Assembly (NCBI GenBank): GCA_017465905.1
Contig: JAFTVE010000009.1
Location: forward strand, 44,894 to 108,893
DNA: 64,000 nucleotides
Direction of reading: 5' to 3'
From: Bacteroidaceae bacterium
GTDB lineage: Bacteria > Bacteroidota > Bacteroidia > Bacteroidales > Bacteroidaceae
Shown: positions 15,925 through 24,110 of the stretch, piece by piece
Position numbering within the stretch: position 1 is the first letter of the stretch
Layout: each line of letters starts with the position of its first letter
The notes under the pieces: model-generated
Seen by the model: the letters and a program-made list of their open reading frames with translations, nothing else
The model's database searches: none
Told to the model about the DNA's origin: nothing
Made by a program: the position numbers and the translations under genes

Positions 15925-16286
15925 TGCAGGTGAAAAAAGTTTATTTTTGGGGTGGCAGTGGCAGAGAGCCGCTTCAGTTTTTCTTTATCCAAACTGGAGT
16001 TTGGGACTATGCAAATTACTGTTTGGAGCCTTACAAACTGCAGTTTTTAACTAACAAAAACGAATTTTCACAGGCTTGATAAAATATTTTCAAGCCTGTG
16101 AAAATTTTTTGTCATCATAGTGATAATTTTTTGTCAAGCCTATGAAAAAACTTGACAAAACTGTTTCGTAGGGAAAAACGAAGTGAAATTACCGGGAAAA
16201 CACTATAGACTTCAAGGATAAAGTCTGACTCAACTCCAGCTTTTCCATGCCACTGCCACCCCAAAAATAAACTTTTTTCACCTGCA
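15925..16286. mobile_element. Element with 39-bp perfect terminal inverted repeats (MITE-like or invertible)
   Basis: The left end, 15925-15963 (TGCAGGTGAAAAAAG...GTGGCA), and right end, 16248-16286, are exact reverse complements over 39 bp. The interior of 284 bp encodes nothing recognisable and holds a 22-bp tandem array. No target-site duplication is evident. Invertible promoter segments in Bacteroides also have long inverted ends, but no consensus -7 was found inside on either strand. Confidence 0.65.
16069..16156 (+). repeat. 22-bp tandem array, four units
   Basis: Units start at 16069, 16091, 16113 and 16135 with the pattern CAAGCCTRTGA(T)AATTTTTTGT; the first unit is the most diverged. 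The same family forms a five-unit array at 23994-24103, and both arrays end in TTGAC followed by AAAC. Confidence 0.8.
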
Positions 16287-16347
16287 AAAGGGTTTCTTTT
16301 GCCTATCAGATATGCAAAAAATGCAGATTTCATCGTAGTCTGGCAAA

Positions 16348-16365
16348 TTGTAACTATTTTGTAAG
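16348..16365 (+). promoter_or_regulatory. Direct-repeat operator candidate, copy 2
   Basis: TTGTAAC and TTGTAAG start 11 bases apart and end 32 bases before the -7, matching the arrangement at 13358-13375 while the sequence between operator and -7 is not conserved. Confidence 0.55.
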
Positions 16366-16397
16366 TCGCAATAGTAGGATATTATTACGCGAATGTA

Positions 16398-16405
16398 TAT
16401 CTTTG
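16398..16405 (+). promoter_or_regulatory. -7 element of the small secreted protein gene
   Basis: TATCTTTG, a perfect TAnnTTTG, 46 bases before the ATG. Confidence 0.7.
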
Positions 16406-16451
16406 CAGCGTGAAAAGATATACACAACTTGTTGAACTTTAAAACGATATT

Positions 16452-16889
16452 ATGAGAAGAATTTTATTGGTATTGGTAGCCCTGTTCATAGGGTTTGGCA
16501 GCGTGAGTGCGAAGAAACGTAAGGAAGTAAAGAGCGACCTTGTGGGAGTGTGGCAACAAGCCGGAACTATGGACGGGAAGCTACAAGCAAGGCCTATATT
16601 GAAAATCATCGATGCTGACGGAACGTTCTCTACGATGTTTGTCTACAGTGGTAATTCAAGCGGTAGAATGACTCAAATAGGAACGTACAAAATCATGAAC
16701 GACAGCATTTATAAAGAAACCATTACGAACCATTTTATCCGTAGTCAAGAGGGGACGACTGTGCCTATCAAATACCGCTTTGCTGATGATGGCAAGGAGG
16801 TGCTTATCCTCGAATTTGAAAATGGAGCAGGCAAGTCCGTATTCCGTGAAATGTGGCTGCGTATTTCTGCGAAGGCTATTGCTAAATAA
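16452..16889 (+). CDS. Small secreted DUF4488-like protein
   Basis: 145 residues with a signal peptide (MRRILLVLVALFIGFGSVSAKK). The mature part begins LVGVWQQAGTMDG and continues with short beta-strand-like segments (FSTMFVYSGN, IGTYKIMNDSIYKETI), resembling the lipocalin-like DUF4488 family of Bacteroidales. The role is unknown. It is monocistronic, with its own promoter and a 32-bp palindrome after the stop. Its promoter shares a direct-repeat operator candidate with the membrane-anchored HTH gene, suggesting common control. Confidence 0.75.
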   Translation: MRRILLVLVALFIGFGSVSAKKRKEVKSDLVGVWQQAGTMDGKLQARPILKIIDADGTFSTMFVYSGNSSGRMTQIGTYKIMNDSIYKETITNHFIRSQEGTTVPIKYRFADDGKEVLILEFENGAGKSVFREMWLRISAKAIAK

Positions 16890-16890
16890 A

Positions 16891-16922
16891 TTAACTGTCG
16901 CCCTTATAAGGGCGACAGTTAA
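16891..16922. terminator. 32-bp perfect palindrome between convergent genes
   Basis: TTAACTGTCGCCCTTA is followed immediately by its exact reverse complement. There is no long T-run, but the position suits a bidirectional terminator. Confidence 0.65.
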
Positions 16923-16988
16923 TTTGGAATAGTCCTACGCCGCGTTCAATAGTTTTCCACTCCAAATGTCGGATGACCAACTTTACCG

Positions 16989-17708
16989 CTAGAACGTCAG
17001 CTTGAAGTTCATGCCGGCTGAGAATTCAGGCTTACTCCCCTGCAAGTATTGTGGACGCTCATAAGCAATCGAGGGTTGCATGCCGAAAGCGCAACGGTCG
17101 TTGAGTTGGTACATTACATAGCCATTCTCGGCATTGATGCGGTTCGAGGACCTCACGGCATCAACGATGGAGTGGATCCAGTTGGCATAGATGGTAATTG
17201 TTCCGCCTATCATCAAAACAACACCCATATTTGCCCAAAAATCGCTAACATCAGGCATTGGTTCATAGAGTTCACCATTCGGGCCTTCTTGCAATTGTAT
17301 ATCACTAAAAGGTGCCAATATGGCGACACCTCCCAGCAATGCCGCAAATCCTCCCACCTGAGTTCCCAGGTCAATCCATCCCTTACGTTCTTCGCCATTA
17401 TAGAATTGTCCTAAGCCCGGCATAATATACGACATGACACCCGCTGCCAACGGAGATTGCTTTTTAATGGCTGTTCTTCCATAATACATCGGCTTCTCCT
17501 TGGTGAATTTCTCCACATCGACGAAGTCGTATATGAATACGCAACCATCAGGTGTCATAATCTTCACCATTTCGCCCGGCACCATCTCGATGATGTCGCC
17601 ACGGATGATAGAACCGTTTTTCAGATAAACGACGTCCTGTAGACTGGTTTGTGCGAAGCAAAACGAGGCCGATAACACAATTGTCAAAACTAATAAGAAT
17701 CTTTTCAT
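16989..17708 (-). CDS. Membrane protein with YLKNGSIIRG domain, tandem paralogue 2
   Basis: 239 residues: a signal peptide (MKRFLLVLTIVLSASFCFAQ), a conserved exported domain of about 50 residues beginning DVVYLKNGSIIRGDII, then hydrophobic segments including a TM2-like PGLGQFYNGEERKGW, and a C-terminal part ending FSAGMNFKLTF. It is clearly paralogous to the gene directly upstream. The function is unknown. It is the third gene of a minus-strand operon, 12 bases after its paralogue. Confidence 0.8.
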   Translation of the reverse strand: MKRFLLVLTIVLSASFCFAQTSLQDVVYLKNGSIIRGDIIEMVPGEMVKIMTPDGCVFIYDFVDVEKFTKEKPMYYGRTAIKKQSPLAAGVMSYIMPGLGQFYNGEERKGWIDLGTQVGGFAALLGGVAILAPFSDIQLQEGPNGELYEPMPDVSDFWANMGVVLMIGGTITIYANWIHSIVDAVRSSNRINAENGYVMYQLNDRCAFGMQPSIAYERPQYLQGSKPEFSAGMNFKLTF

Positions 17709-17720
17709 GGTTGTATTTCA

Positions 17721-18401
17721 TTAGAAGGTTAACTTAAATTTCATTCCTGCTGACAGTTCGGGTTTTGCCCCTTGCATATATTGTGGATATTCGTAAGCGA
17801 CCATAGGCTGCATACCGAAGGCGCAATGACTCCCTATAGGGAGCATAACATAGCCATTCTCTATATTGACACGTTTGGCCGACTTTACTGCATCTATTAC
17901 CGAACACACCGTATTGGTAGCCATCAAGGCAAGGCCTCCGACCGCCAGAACTGCTCCTACAGCATAACCCGCTTTTTCTGCAAAACCATACCAAACGGTG
18001 GCTGAGGCTGACAGCAGACCACCTCCAGCGGCCATTGCTCCCCAGCAACCAAGATGTGTAAGCAAATCAATCTTACCGTCGTGTCGCTCTCCTATATAAT
18101 ATTGCCCCGCACCTGGCACCATGAATGAGAGCAGTCCGGAGAGGAAGACAAACTTTTCTTCTTGCACCTTTCCTCGATTACGCATTTCCTCTTGCGTAAT
18201 CCGTTCAACTTCATCCATATCCCATACGAACAAACAGCCATCGACGGTCATAATCTTTACCGTCTCGCCAGACACCATCTCGATAATCTCGCCACGAATG
18301 ATTGAGCCGTTCTTCAAGTAAACGACGTCCTGCATGTTGCCCTGCGCAAATGCAAATGTCATGCCCATGAGGCATACGAGGAAAAGAATTGTGCGTTTCA
18401 T
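17721..18401 (-). CDS. Membrane protein with YLKNGSIIRG domain, tandem paralogue 1
   Basis: 226 residues with a signal peptide (MKRTILFLVCLMGMTFAFAQ), the same DVVYLKNGSIIRGEIIEM exported domain, a PGAGQYYIGERHDG segment like the TM2 motif, two further hydrophobic stretches, and a C-terminus (ELSAGMKFKLTF) nearly identical to that of the next gene. It arose by tandem duplication. It is 18 bases downstream of a lipoprotein gene and is probably translated from the same mRNA. The function is unknown. Confidence 0.8.
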   Translation of the reverse strand: MKRTILFLVCLMGMTFAFAQGNMQDVVYLKNGSIIRGEIIEMVSGETVKIMTVDGCLFVWDMDEVERITQEEMRNRGKVQEEKFVFLSGLLSFMVPGAGQYYIGERHDGKIDLLTHLGCWGAMAAGGGLLSASATVWYGFAEKAGYAVGAVLAVGGLALMATNTVCSVIDAVKSAKRVNIENGYVMLPIGSHCAFGMQPMVAYEYPQYMQGAKPELSAGMKFKLTF

Positions 18402-18419
18402 AGTCGTTAGTTTTTATTC

Positions 18420-19421
18420 TTATAAATAATAGTTGATGCCTAAAGAGATGCCATATTCGCTACATTTTGCAGAACTTTTGTCCTGATATCCGCTTCTCTT
18501 GGTTACTCCCCAATCATGAAGATGAAGGCGTGTTGTCAATCCCCAATGCTGACGTATACGATATTCGTATTCTATTGCAGCGTATATTACTGCACGCCTA
18601 CCCGATATATGCTGCACGGCTTCGGATGACGTGGACTTCAGAAAGATATTCTCCCACTGGCAACCTATGCCATAGGACATCGACATGAACTGTTTCTTAT
18701 TCTTGTGGTCAGTGTTTATTGACAAGAAAATGGGTATAATACTGTGGCTATTCGATTGCAGTGCATCGCAATTGACATAGCGACCACTATAGAGGATGCC
18801 ATAACCTTTGTATGTATAGCTTGCCTGAAGATTTAAGGCATTGGCAAGTTCACTACAATAAGCCTCCTCCGTCTCTTTTGGCTGAATCAGATTAGAATAT
18901 CCAGCGCTAAGATAGAATTTGTGCGGTGGGAACAACCTCCTCATCTCCTCCTTCTCGGCCTGCTTCCTGGCCTCCTCCTGCTCTCGGTACTCCCTTATAG
19001 CCGTATTCAGCGGATGCTCCCTACCGGGTTTCAGTATAGTATCGGGCTGCAGCAAGATATACCCATACATCACGTGCTGGGGACTGCCCAGCCAATGGGG
19101 CTTGTAATGGTCTGTTAGGAATAGTCCGTTGGCACCGAAGCGGCTCGCCTCCTTCTTCACCGTATCGAGCAGCACGTCGAGCGGAGCATTGCGTCGTGCC
19201 TCGGGGTCAGTGGCGGCAAAACGTCCTACCACCTCCGTCGTCAAGGGCAATGGTGCATTGTCGGTATATACCCTCACCTTGTCTGGTGTGGTGGGGCGCA
19301 CAAAACTACCGGTGTAATAGTTCTCGCCAAGCGTAATATCCACCGTCCTATCCAGACTCCTGCAGCTACATAGCAGTAGGGAGGCAGCAAAGATGAGGTA
19401 TGTGACGTGTTTTCGCATCAT
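18420..19421 (-). CDS. Outer-membrane lipoprotein, uncharacterised
   Basis: 333 residues starting MMRKHVTYLIFAASLLLCSC, a lipoprotein signal with Cys20 as the lipid site. A middle region (LLDTVKKEASRFGANGLFL) may bind partner or ligand. After a charged coiled segment (REYREQEEARKQAEKEEMRR) comes a region of alternating aromatic residues (KFYLSAGYSNLIQ...SLGINYYL) that looks like a small beta-barrel. The family is not recognised. The ATG at 19421 is chosen because the longer frame would start upstream of the -7 element at 19454-19461. First gene of a three-gene operon. Confidence 0.7.
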   Translation of the reverse strand: MMRKHVTYLIFAASLLLCSCRSLDRTVDITLGENYYTGSFVRPTTPDKVRVYTDNAPLPLTTEVVGRFAATDPEARRNAPLDVLLDTVKKEASRFGANGLFLTDHYKPHWLGSPQHVMYGYILLQPDTILKPGREHPLNTAIREYREQEEARKQAEKEEMRRLFPPHKFYLSAGYSNLIQPKETEEAYCSELANALNLQASYTYKGYGILYSGRYVNCDALQSNSHSIIPIFLSINTDHKNKKQFMSMSYGIGCQWENIFLKSTSSEAVQHISGRRAVIYAAIEYEYRIRQHWGLTTRLHLHDWGVTKRSGYQDKSSAKCSEYGISLGINYYL

Positions 19422-19453
19422 ATATTCTCTATTATTATCCACAATACTCCGCG

Positions 19454-19461
19454 CAAATGTA
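19454..19461 (-). promoter_or_regulatory. -7 element of the lipoprotein operon
   Basis: TACATTTG on the minus strand, 32 bases before the chosen ATG. Confidence 0.65.
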
Positions 19462-19647
19462 TCAAGAAATCCTATAATCAGCAAAAAAAGGGCGTAACAA
19501 AAGCGTAACAAATGCATGGGGCAAATGAAAACCTCGATGAAATGGGCGTTTTTTAAAAGAGGATCAAGCTCGACGAAATGTTTTTACAGCAGAAACTTGG
19601 GGAGACGATGAATTTGTTGTACCTTTACACAAGCCAACAAGAACCCT

Positions 19648-20661
19648 ATGCGCTACCTCAGAAACGAAAATACAGACCCCTACGTTAACATGGCATTCGA
19701 TGAGTATGCCTTGGAGCAGTTGCCACTTGACGAACCGCTCTTCTACCTTTGGCAGAACAGGCCAGCTGTCATCATCGGACTCAACCAGGACGCTCACGCC
19801 GAGGTGAACATCAAGTATCTGAAGGAGCATGACATCGCGCTCGTACGCCGAGTAACAGGAGGCGGAGCGGTGTACCACGACATGGGGAACCTGAACTACA
19901 CAATTGTAGGGCGTAGCGCCGACCTGAACAGGGACTATCCCGAATATGCACGATATATGCTGCAGGCATTGCAAGCATTGGGCGTAAGGGCCGAGCTGTC
20001 GGGGCGCAATGACATCTTAGTAAACGGGCGCAAAGTGTCGGGCTATGCCAAGAGGGTATATAAGGATCGCCTCATGGTGCATGGCACACTGATGTACGAT
20101 GTGGACCTCGGCATTTTAGAGAAGGCACTGAACCCACCAGCCGAGAAGCTCGTGGCCAAAGGCATTGCCTCGGTACGCAGCAGAGTGATGAACCTTCGGG
20201 AATGTATGCCCCAAGTAAAGGATATAAAAGATCTGAAGGAGCGTCTGGAGCGTTACCTATCACATGACTATGCAAACGCCGAGTACATGCTTACCGAGGA
20301 GGCCAAGCAGGCTATAGAGCAAGCTGCAAAGAGGAAGTTTGCCACACAGGAATGGATCTATGGGAAACGGGCACCCATTGCTCGCAACAGCGACAAAGAT
20401 GCTTACATGAGCATCAATCGCGCATCGCGCCTCACGTGCGGAAGAGTAGAGATAGAGTTGGAAATATGGGATGGACACATCGCGGCATGCCGATTTGGAG
20501 GCGACTTTATCGGCAATCTGCCAATAACGGCCATGGAGCAGGCTCTCTGCGGAGTACGATACGAGCGTCAAGCCCTGCGACAACGGCTGATACCGATAGG
20601 AGTAACAGACTATCTCGACGGTACGGACGTTGATGAGCTACTGGAACTGCTGTGTCCGTAA
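19648..20661 (+). CDS. lplA: Lipoate-protein ligase A
   Basis: 337 residues, the length of LplA with its C-terminal accessory domain. The lipoyl-AMP loop RRVTGGGAVYHDMGNLN is intact, and the NDILVNGRKVSGYAKR and HGTLMYDVDL segments carry the catalytic lysine region. It activates free lipoate with ATP and attaches it to 2-oxoacid dehydrogenase E2 and GcvH proteins. It is monocistronic, with a near-consensus -7 (TACCTTTA, 19619-19626), and convergent with the glycosidase gene, 38 bases away. Confidence 0.95.
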   Translation: MRYLRNENTDPYVNMAFDEYALEQLPLDEPLFYLWQNRPAVIIGLNQDAHAEVNIKYLKEHDIALVRRVTGGGAVYHDMGNLNYTIVGRSADLNRDYPEYARYMLQALQALGVRAELSGRNDILVNGRKVSGYAKRVYKDRLMVHGTLMYDVDLGILEKALNPPAEKLVAKGIASVRSRVMNLRECMPQVKDIKDLKERLERYLSHDYANAEYMLTEEAKQAIEQAAKRKFATQEWIYGKRAPIARNSDKDAYMSINRASRLTCGRVEIELEIWDGHIAACRFGGDFIGNLPITAMEQALCGVRYERQALRQRLIPIGVTDYLDGTDVDELLELLCP

Positions 20662-20699
20662 AGCGCAACGCATTATTCCCCCCACTTCGTCCAAAGGCA

Positions 20700-23600
20700 C
20701 TAACGCTGCAAGGTTATTGCCATGATACCAATGACTATATCATTGGAGAGAGTTTCGAGCTCTACATTCAGGAGCGGGACATCGGGGCGTAAACGAATAT
20801 CGAGCAACTGCCCTGCCCCACCCTTCAGCTCATTGCCAAACACACCGGAACTGTTGAGCCCCAGCTGACGTCCTGCAGCAGGAGCATCGAAGCTGTTGTG
20901 GCTGAGCGTAGCGCTAAGTGTCTTGCCCACCTCCCCCGTAGCCAACATCACACGATAGGGGCGCTCGCGCTCAAGATTGAAGGCGAGGCCATTATGGAAG
21001 TAGTCCTGCTCTATGGGGCACCAGGTAACGGGATTGACGAGCAGGAGCGAATCTACACTGCCATCGGCATACCTCACGCGCAATACTCCATTGGCAATGC
21101 GGCTCTGCATGGCATTGGTGGAACCAGCCATCATGAGGTATAGATGAGAGGCCTTGCCTGTGAGCGGAACAGAGACTTTGGTCGGGAAGTTGTCCCAACG
21201 GGAGGTGAAGAGGATATTGTGCCCTTCAGTAGGTGTGAGGAAGGGAACACCCATCGGTGTCTCGAAACGCTCTGCCAGGCGCATGGCCGAGTCGTTGACG
21301 ATGAACTCTGTCTTCGGATGACACCACTCGCCAATGCCATTGACAGGTATCTGCAACGTGGTATAGGGCGGACGGGGCGAGAAGTAACGGGGAGTGAAAA
21401 TATTTGTCACCGAGTCGTTGAGCAAATGAGTCATCGGCACTGGCTCCAACTGAGCGGGATGCACATCCTCAAAGTCACCCAACACGACATTGCCAATAGA
21501 CTGTATGCTGCGCGCCCTCGGCATAGCCGGACGTATCCATCGCATCGTGCCCTGAGAAGCATCGACAAAGCCTTCCGAAGAGGGCGAGACATCCAGTTTC
21601 GGGCCTTTCCATCGGATGGCAATAGTAAAATCATATCGTCCATGAGCTGGGATAACAAGTTCCACCAACGGATACTCTACACTGCCCGGCACCAGTCGCC
21701 AAGAGAGCTTCTGCCCATTGACCTGCACCGAAGCAATATCTTCATGGAAGGCACGTACGCGAAGGAGCAATGTGTCGACTCCAAACGAGGGAGCCAGATG
21801 GACGGTATAGGTATCTCTACGTCCCTCACGATGGAAGGCATAGCGTATGTCGGGAGTCTCCAAAGAGGCCTCGTCCCATGTCTTGGGGAATCCTGGACGG
21901 ATAGTCAAGCGATTGTTGAGCCTGTCGGGCAGCACACCATAGAGACCCTGTATATAAACACGCGAGGCCACACCAATGGGATCACCGAAATCGCGATAGC
22001 ACTCTGAGCGCGCCACATCATAGTGGGATATCTGCCCGAAGTTTCCAGGACTACCACCCATATACATGCCATCAAGCATGGAGCTCTTGAGCAGATGGAA
22101 GGCGTGTTCGTAGCGTCCAGCCTGCCAATAGGCCAGTGCCGTATGCATCACCTCTGCGAAGGCTACATTATTGATGCTCCAGGCATACGGCTGCCAGCTT
22201 GTAGTCGCGATAGTTGCGTAGTGTGGGAAGCCAAGTCCATCGGCCTCGGGCGTGACATCAGGAGCAACGACGGGGATATGCGGAATCTCCCGGTCGATAT
22301 ATTGTGTAGCCCGATAGCGCTGCTCGGCTGTACCGACCTCACTGTCGATGGCATGATAGATAGTCCATACCGCAGGATAGGTATGCAAACGTTGCAGACC
22401 CATCAGGTCCTGATGCTCTGCCCACACGCCTTCATCATCGAGCCATAAGCGGCTATCGATTCCTCGGGCTATACGCTGGGCCTCACGGGCATAATAGGCA
22501 GCTTTGTCGGCCATGCCCAAGCGTGAAGCAATCTGAGCAGCCATGCGGTTGGCACGATAGTTGTAGGCCGAGGAGTGGGTGACGGCACCACCCGAATAGT
22601 ACAATGCATCGCTGGCCCAGATGCAGCAGTAGGCATCATACAGGGCATCATCGTCGGGGTCGAAATTACGTTTCTCCCAAGCTAAATGGCGCTCTATCAC
22701 TGGCCAAATCTGGCGAGCACAATCCCAATCACCGGTCCAGTTGAGATGCCACAAGAGCTCATCAATATAGCAGAGATTCATGTCGTAGTGATGCATCTGG
22801 GTGGGCTTATTGGGATTACGGCAGATGTAGCCATTGCTATACATGGGTGTGCCCCATGCCTTGAGTGAACGGGCGAGGTTGAGGGCACTGTCCTGAGCCG
22901 GATGCGGGATGGTAGGCTCCACCTCGGTCACCTGCGAGGTGGCATAGTTATTGAAGTGTGTACGAGCACGGTCGTGCAGACCAAGAGCATCGCCCGTATA
23001 CCCGGCACGCCAACCAACCAGCGGAGTGCGCCAACCAATGGCGCCATGAAGCCATACCTCATCGTTCCAGATGGCATCGGCAGCTACAGAAAGAGCACTG
23101 CCAACGGTATTGAAATAGGGGTCGGGAGTAGTGATGCGAAGCTGCGAAGCCAATCGTGTGCGTTCCTTCTCCGTGGCAGCAAAGAGCGAATCCAACTCGG
23201 CATATGAGGGTTGGCGGTCGCGACCCATATATATATAATAGGTGTGGCTACCTGAAGAGAGAGGGATGGAGCCTCTCATCACAGGGCAGTCTGGCTCATC
23301 TGCCAGCTCGGGGCGCTCCACCGCCAATTGACTGACGGCCATGTCTGTCCGCGGTGGGAACGTAGCATAAAGAGTCTTCTCGCCATATCGGCTCTGCTGA
23401 CCAAAGACAACCTTAAATCCATCACCCTGCAAACTGTAGTCATTGCCTTTGCAATAGGCGGGTTTCAGATGGAAACAATCGATAGGGTCGACACCCATAT
23501 CGCCCTCTCGACTGAAGCGACCACCCGATGCACCACCATACAGCCACTGCAGCGCTATATCAGTAGGCATATCTTTGGCCGAAACTTGCCAAAGAGCCGC

Positions 23601-23996
23601 ATCTTCGGTGTAGCAAGCCTGAGCGGTAATGGTAAGAGTCCCCTTACCAAGAAGTGAGTCTGAAATATGATAGATACGGCTTCCAGCACGGTAACGTGCC
23701 TCTACCCTATCGGCATCATTCAGCGAGATGCATTGTGCTCCACGCTGCAAGGAGAAAGATAGATTTCCTCCCATGTGAGGCAAGTAGAAGGCAAACTCGG
23801 GAACATCGCTTGTCTCCAAACGGAAGCCTGTATGTCCTCCATAGAGAGCACGAGTAAACTTGCGGTCGCCATTCACAATAACAAAGTCCTCGCCATCGGG
23901 CAAATAGCGCAAGGTGCGCTCCTCTGATGAAGCATAAGCGAAAAGCGAATGCAACAACAGAAGGATACCGAGAAGCTTATGACAACAGTTTTTCAT
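20700..23996 (-). CDS. Large secreted (alpha/alpha)6-barrel glycosidase-like protein (DUF4450-like)
   Basis: 1098 residues with an export signal (LLGILLLLHSLFAYASS). An N-terminal beta-sandwich (about 25-300) precedes a helical barrel (about 320-700) with repeated aromatic, acid-rich segments such as DEVWLHGAIGWRTPLVGWRAG, MHHYDMNLCYIDELLWHLNWTG and WASDALYYSGG. Beta domains and a C-terminal FTSRWDNFPT region follow. The plan matches six-hairpin glycosidases, and the sequence resembles the uncharacterised DUF4450 family. The substrate is not known. A second six-hairpin-like gene lies 115 bases upstream on the same strand. Its start codon overlaps the edge of a 22-bp repeat array. Confidence 0.75.
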   Translation of the reverse strand: MKNCCHKLLGILLLLHSLFAYASSEERTLRYLPDGEDFVIVNGDRKFTRALYGGHTGFRLETSDVPEFAFYLPHMGGNLSFSLQRGAQCISLNDADRVEARYRAGSRIYHISDSLLGKGTLTITAQACYTEDAALWQVSAKDMPTDIALQWLYGGASGGRFSREGDMGVDPIDCFHLKPAYCKGNDYSLQGDGFKVVFGQQSRYGEKTLYATFPPRTDMAVSQLAVERPELADEPDCPVMRGSIPLSSGSHTYYIYMGRDRQPSYAELDSLFAATEKERTRLASQLRITTPDPYFNTVGSALSVAADAIWNDEVWLHGAIGWRTPLVGWRAGYTGDALGLHDRARTHFNNYATSQVTEVEPTIPHPAQDSALNLARSLKAWGTPMYSNGYICRNPNKPTQMHHYDMNLCYIDELLWHLNWTGDWDCARQIWPVIERHLAWEKRNFDPDDDALYDAYCCIWASDALYYSGGAVTHSSAYNYRANRMAAQIASRLGMADKAAYYAREAQRIARGIDSRLWLDDEGVWAEHQDLMGLQRLHTYPAVWTIYHAIDSEVGTAEQRYRATQYIDREIPHIPVVAPDVTPEADGLGFPHYATIATTSWQPYAWSINNVAFAEVMHTALAYWQAGRYEHAFHLLKSSMLDGMYMGGSPGNFGQISHYDVARSECYRDFGDPIGVASRVYIQGLYGVLPDRLNNRLTIRPGFPKTWDEASLETPDIRYAFHREGRRDTYTVHLAPSFGVDTLLLRVRAFHEDIASVQVNGQKLSWRLVPGSVEYPLVELVIPAHGRYDFTIAIRWKGPKLDVSPSSEGFVDASQGTMRWIRPAMPRARSIQSIGNVVLGDFEDVHPAQLEPVPMTHLLNDSVTNIFTPRYFSPRPPYTTLQIPVNGIGEWCHPKTEFIVNDSAMRLAERFETPMGVPFLTPTEGHNILFTSRWDNFPTKVSVPLTGKASHLYLMMAGSTNAMQSRIANGVLRVRYADGSVDSLLLVNPVTWCPIEQDYFHNGLAFNLERERPYRVMLATGEVGKTLSATLSHNSFDAPAAGRQLGLNSSGVFGNELKGGAGQLLDIRLRPDVPLLNVELETLSNDIVIGIMAITLQR

Positions 23997-24103
23997 GCCT
24001 GCGATAATATTTTTTCATACCTGTGAAAAACTTTTTTCACCATGGTGATAATTTTTTGTCAAGCCTATGATAATTTCTTGCCAAGCCTGTGATAATTTTT
24101 GAC
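23994..24103 (+). repeat. 22-bp tandem array, five units, at a start codon
   Basis: Units start at 23994, 24016, 24038, 24060 and 24082. The third to fifth resemble CAAGCCTATGATAATTTTTTG. The first three bases of the array are the reverse complement of the ATG of the glycosidase gene, so the array forms its entire 5' flank. It belongs to the same family as 16069-16156. Confidence 0.8.
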
Positions 24104-24110
24104 AAACCGT

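Larger units (their letters stand above)
15902..16451. other. 550-bp non-coding region with structured repeats
   Basis: It holds no convincing gene. It contains a 362-bp element bounded by 39-bp inverted repeats (15925-16286), a 22-bp tandem array inside it (16069-16156), and the promoter and operator candidate of the next gene (16348-16405). Small frames that cross the element show no protein-like composition. Confidence 0.7.

Noticed and set aside
16069-16156. Possible CRISPR array
   Set aside because: The 22-bp units are directly adjacent with no spacers and no cas genes are present. The same applies to 23994-24103 and 50675-50740.
15925-16286. Invertible promoter as the firm call
   Set aside because: The long inverted ends fit, but I found no TAnnTTTG inside on either strand and no invertase gene nearby, so it is kept only as one alternative.
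15777-16333. Small minus-strand frames crossing the inverted-repeat element
   Set aside because: Both derive part of their sequence from the 39-bp inverted ends and look like chance readings; no promoter or family resemblance.
21144-22007. 287-codon frame on plus within the DUF4450-like gene
   Set aside because: The minus frame is continuous over 1098 residues with domain structure; no start context or family resemblance on plus.
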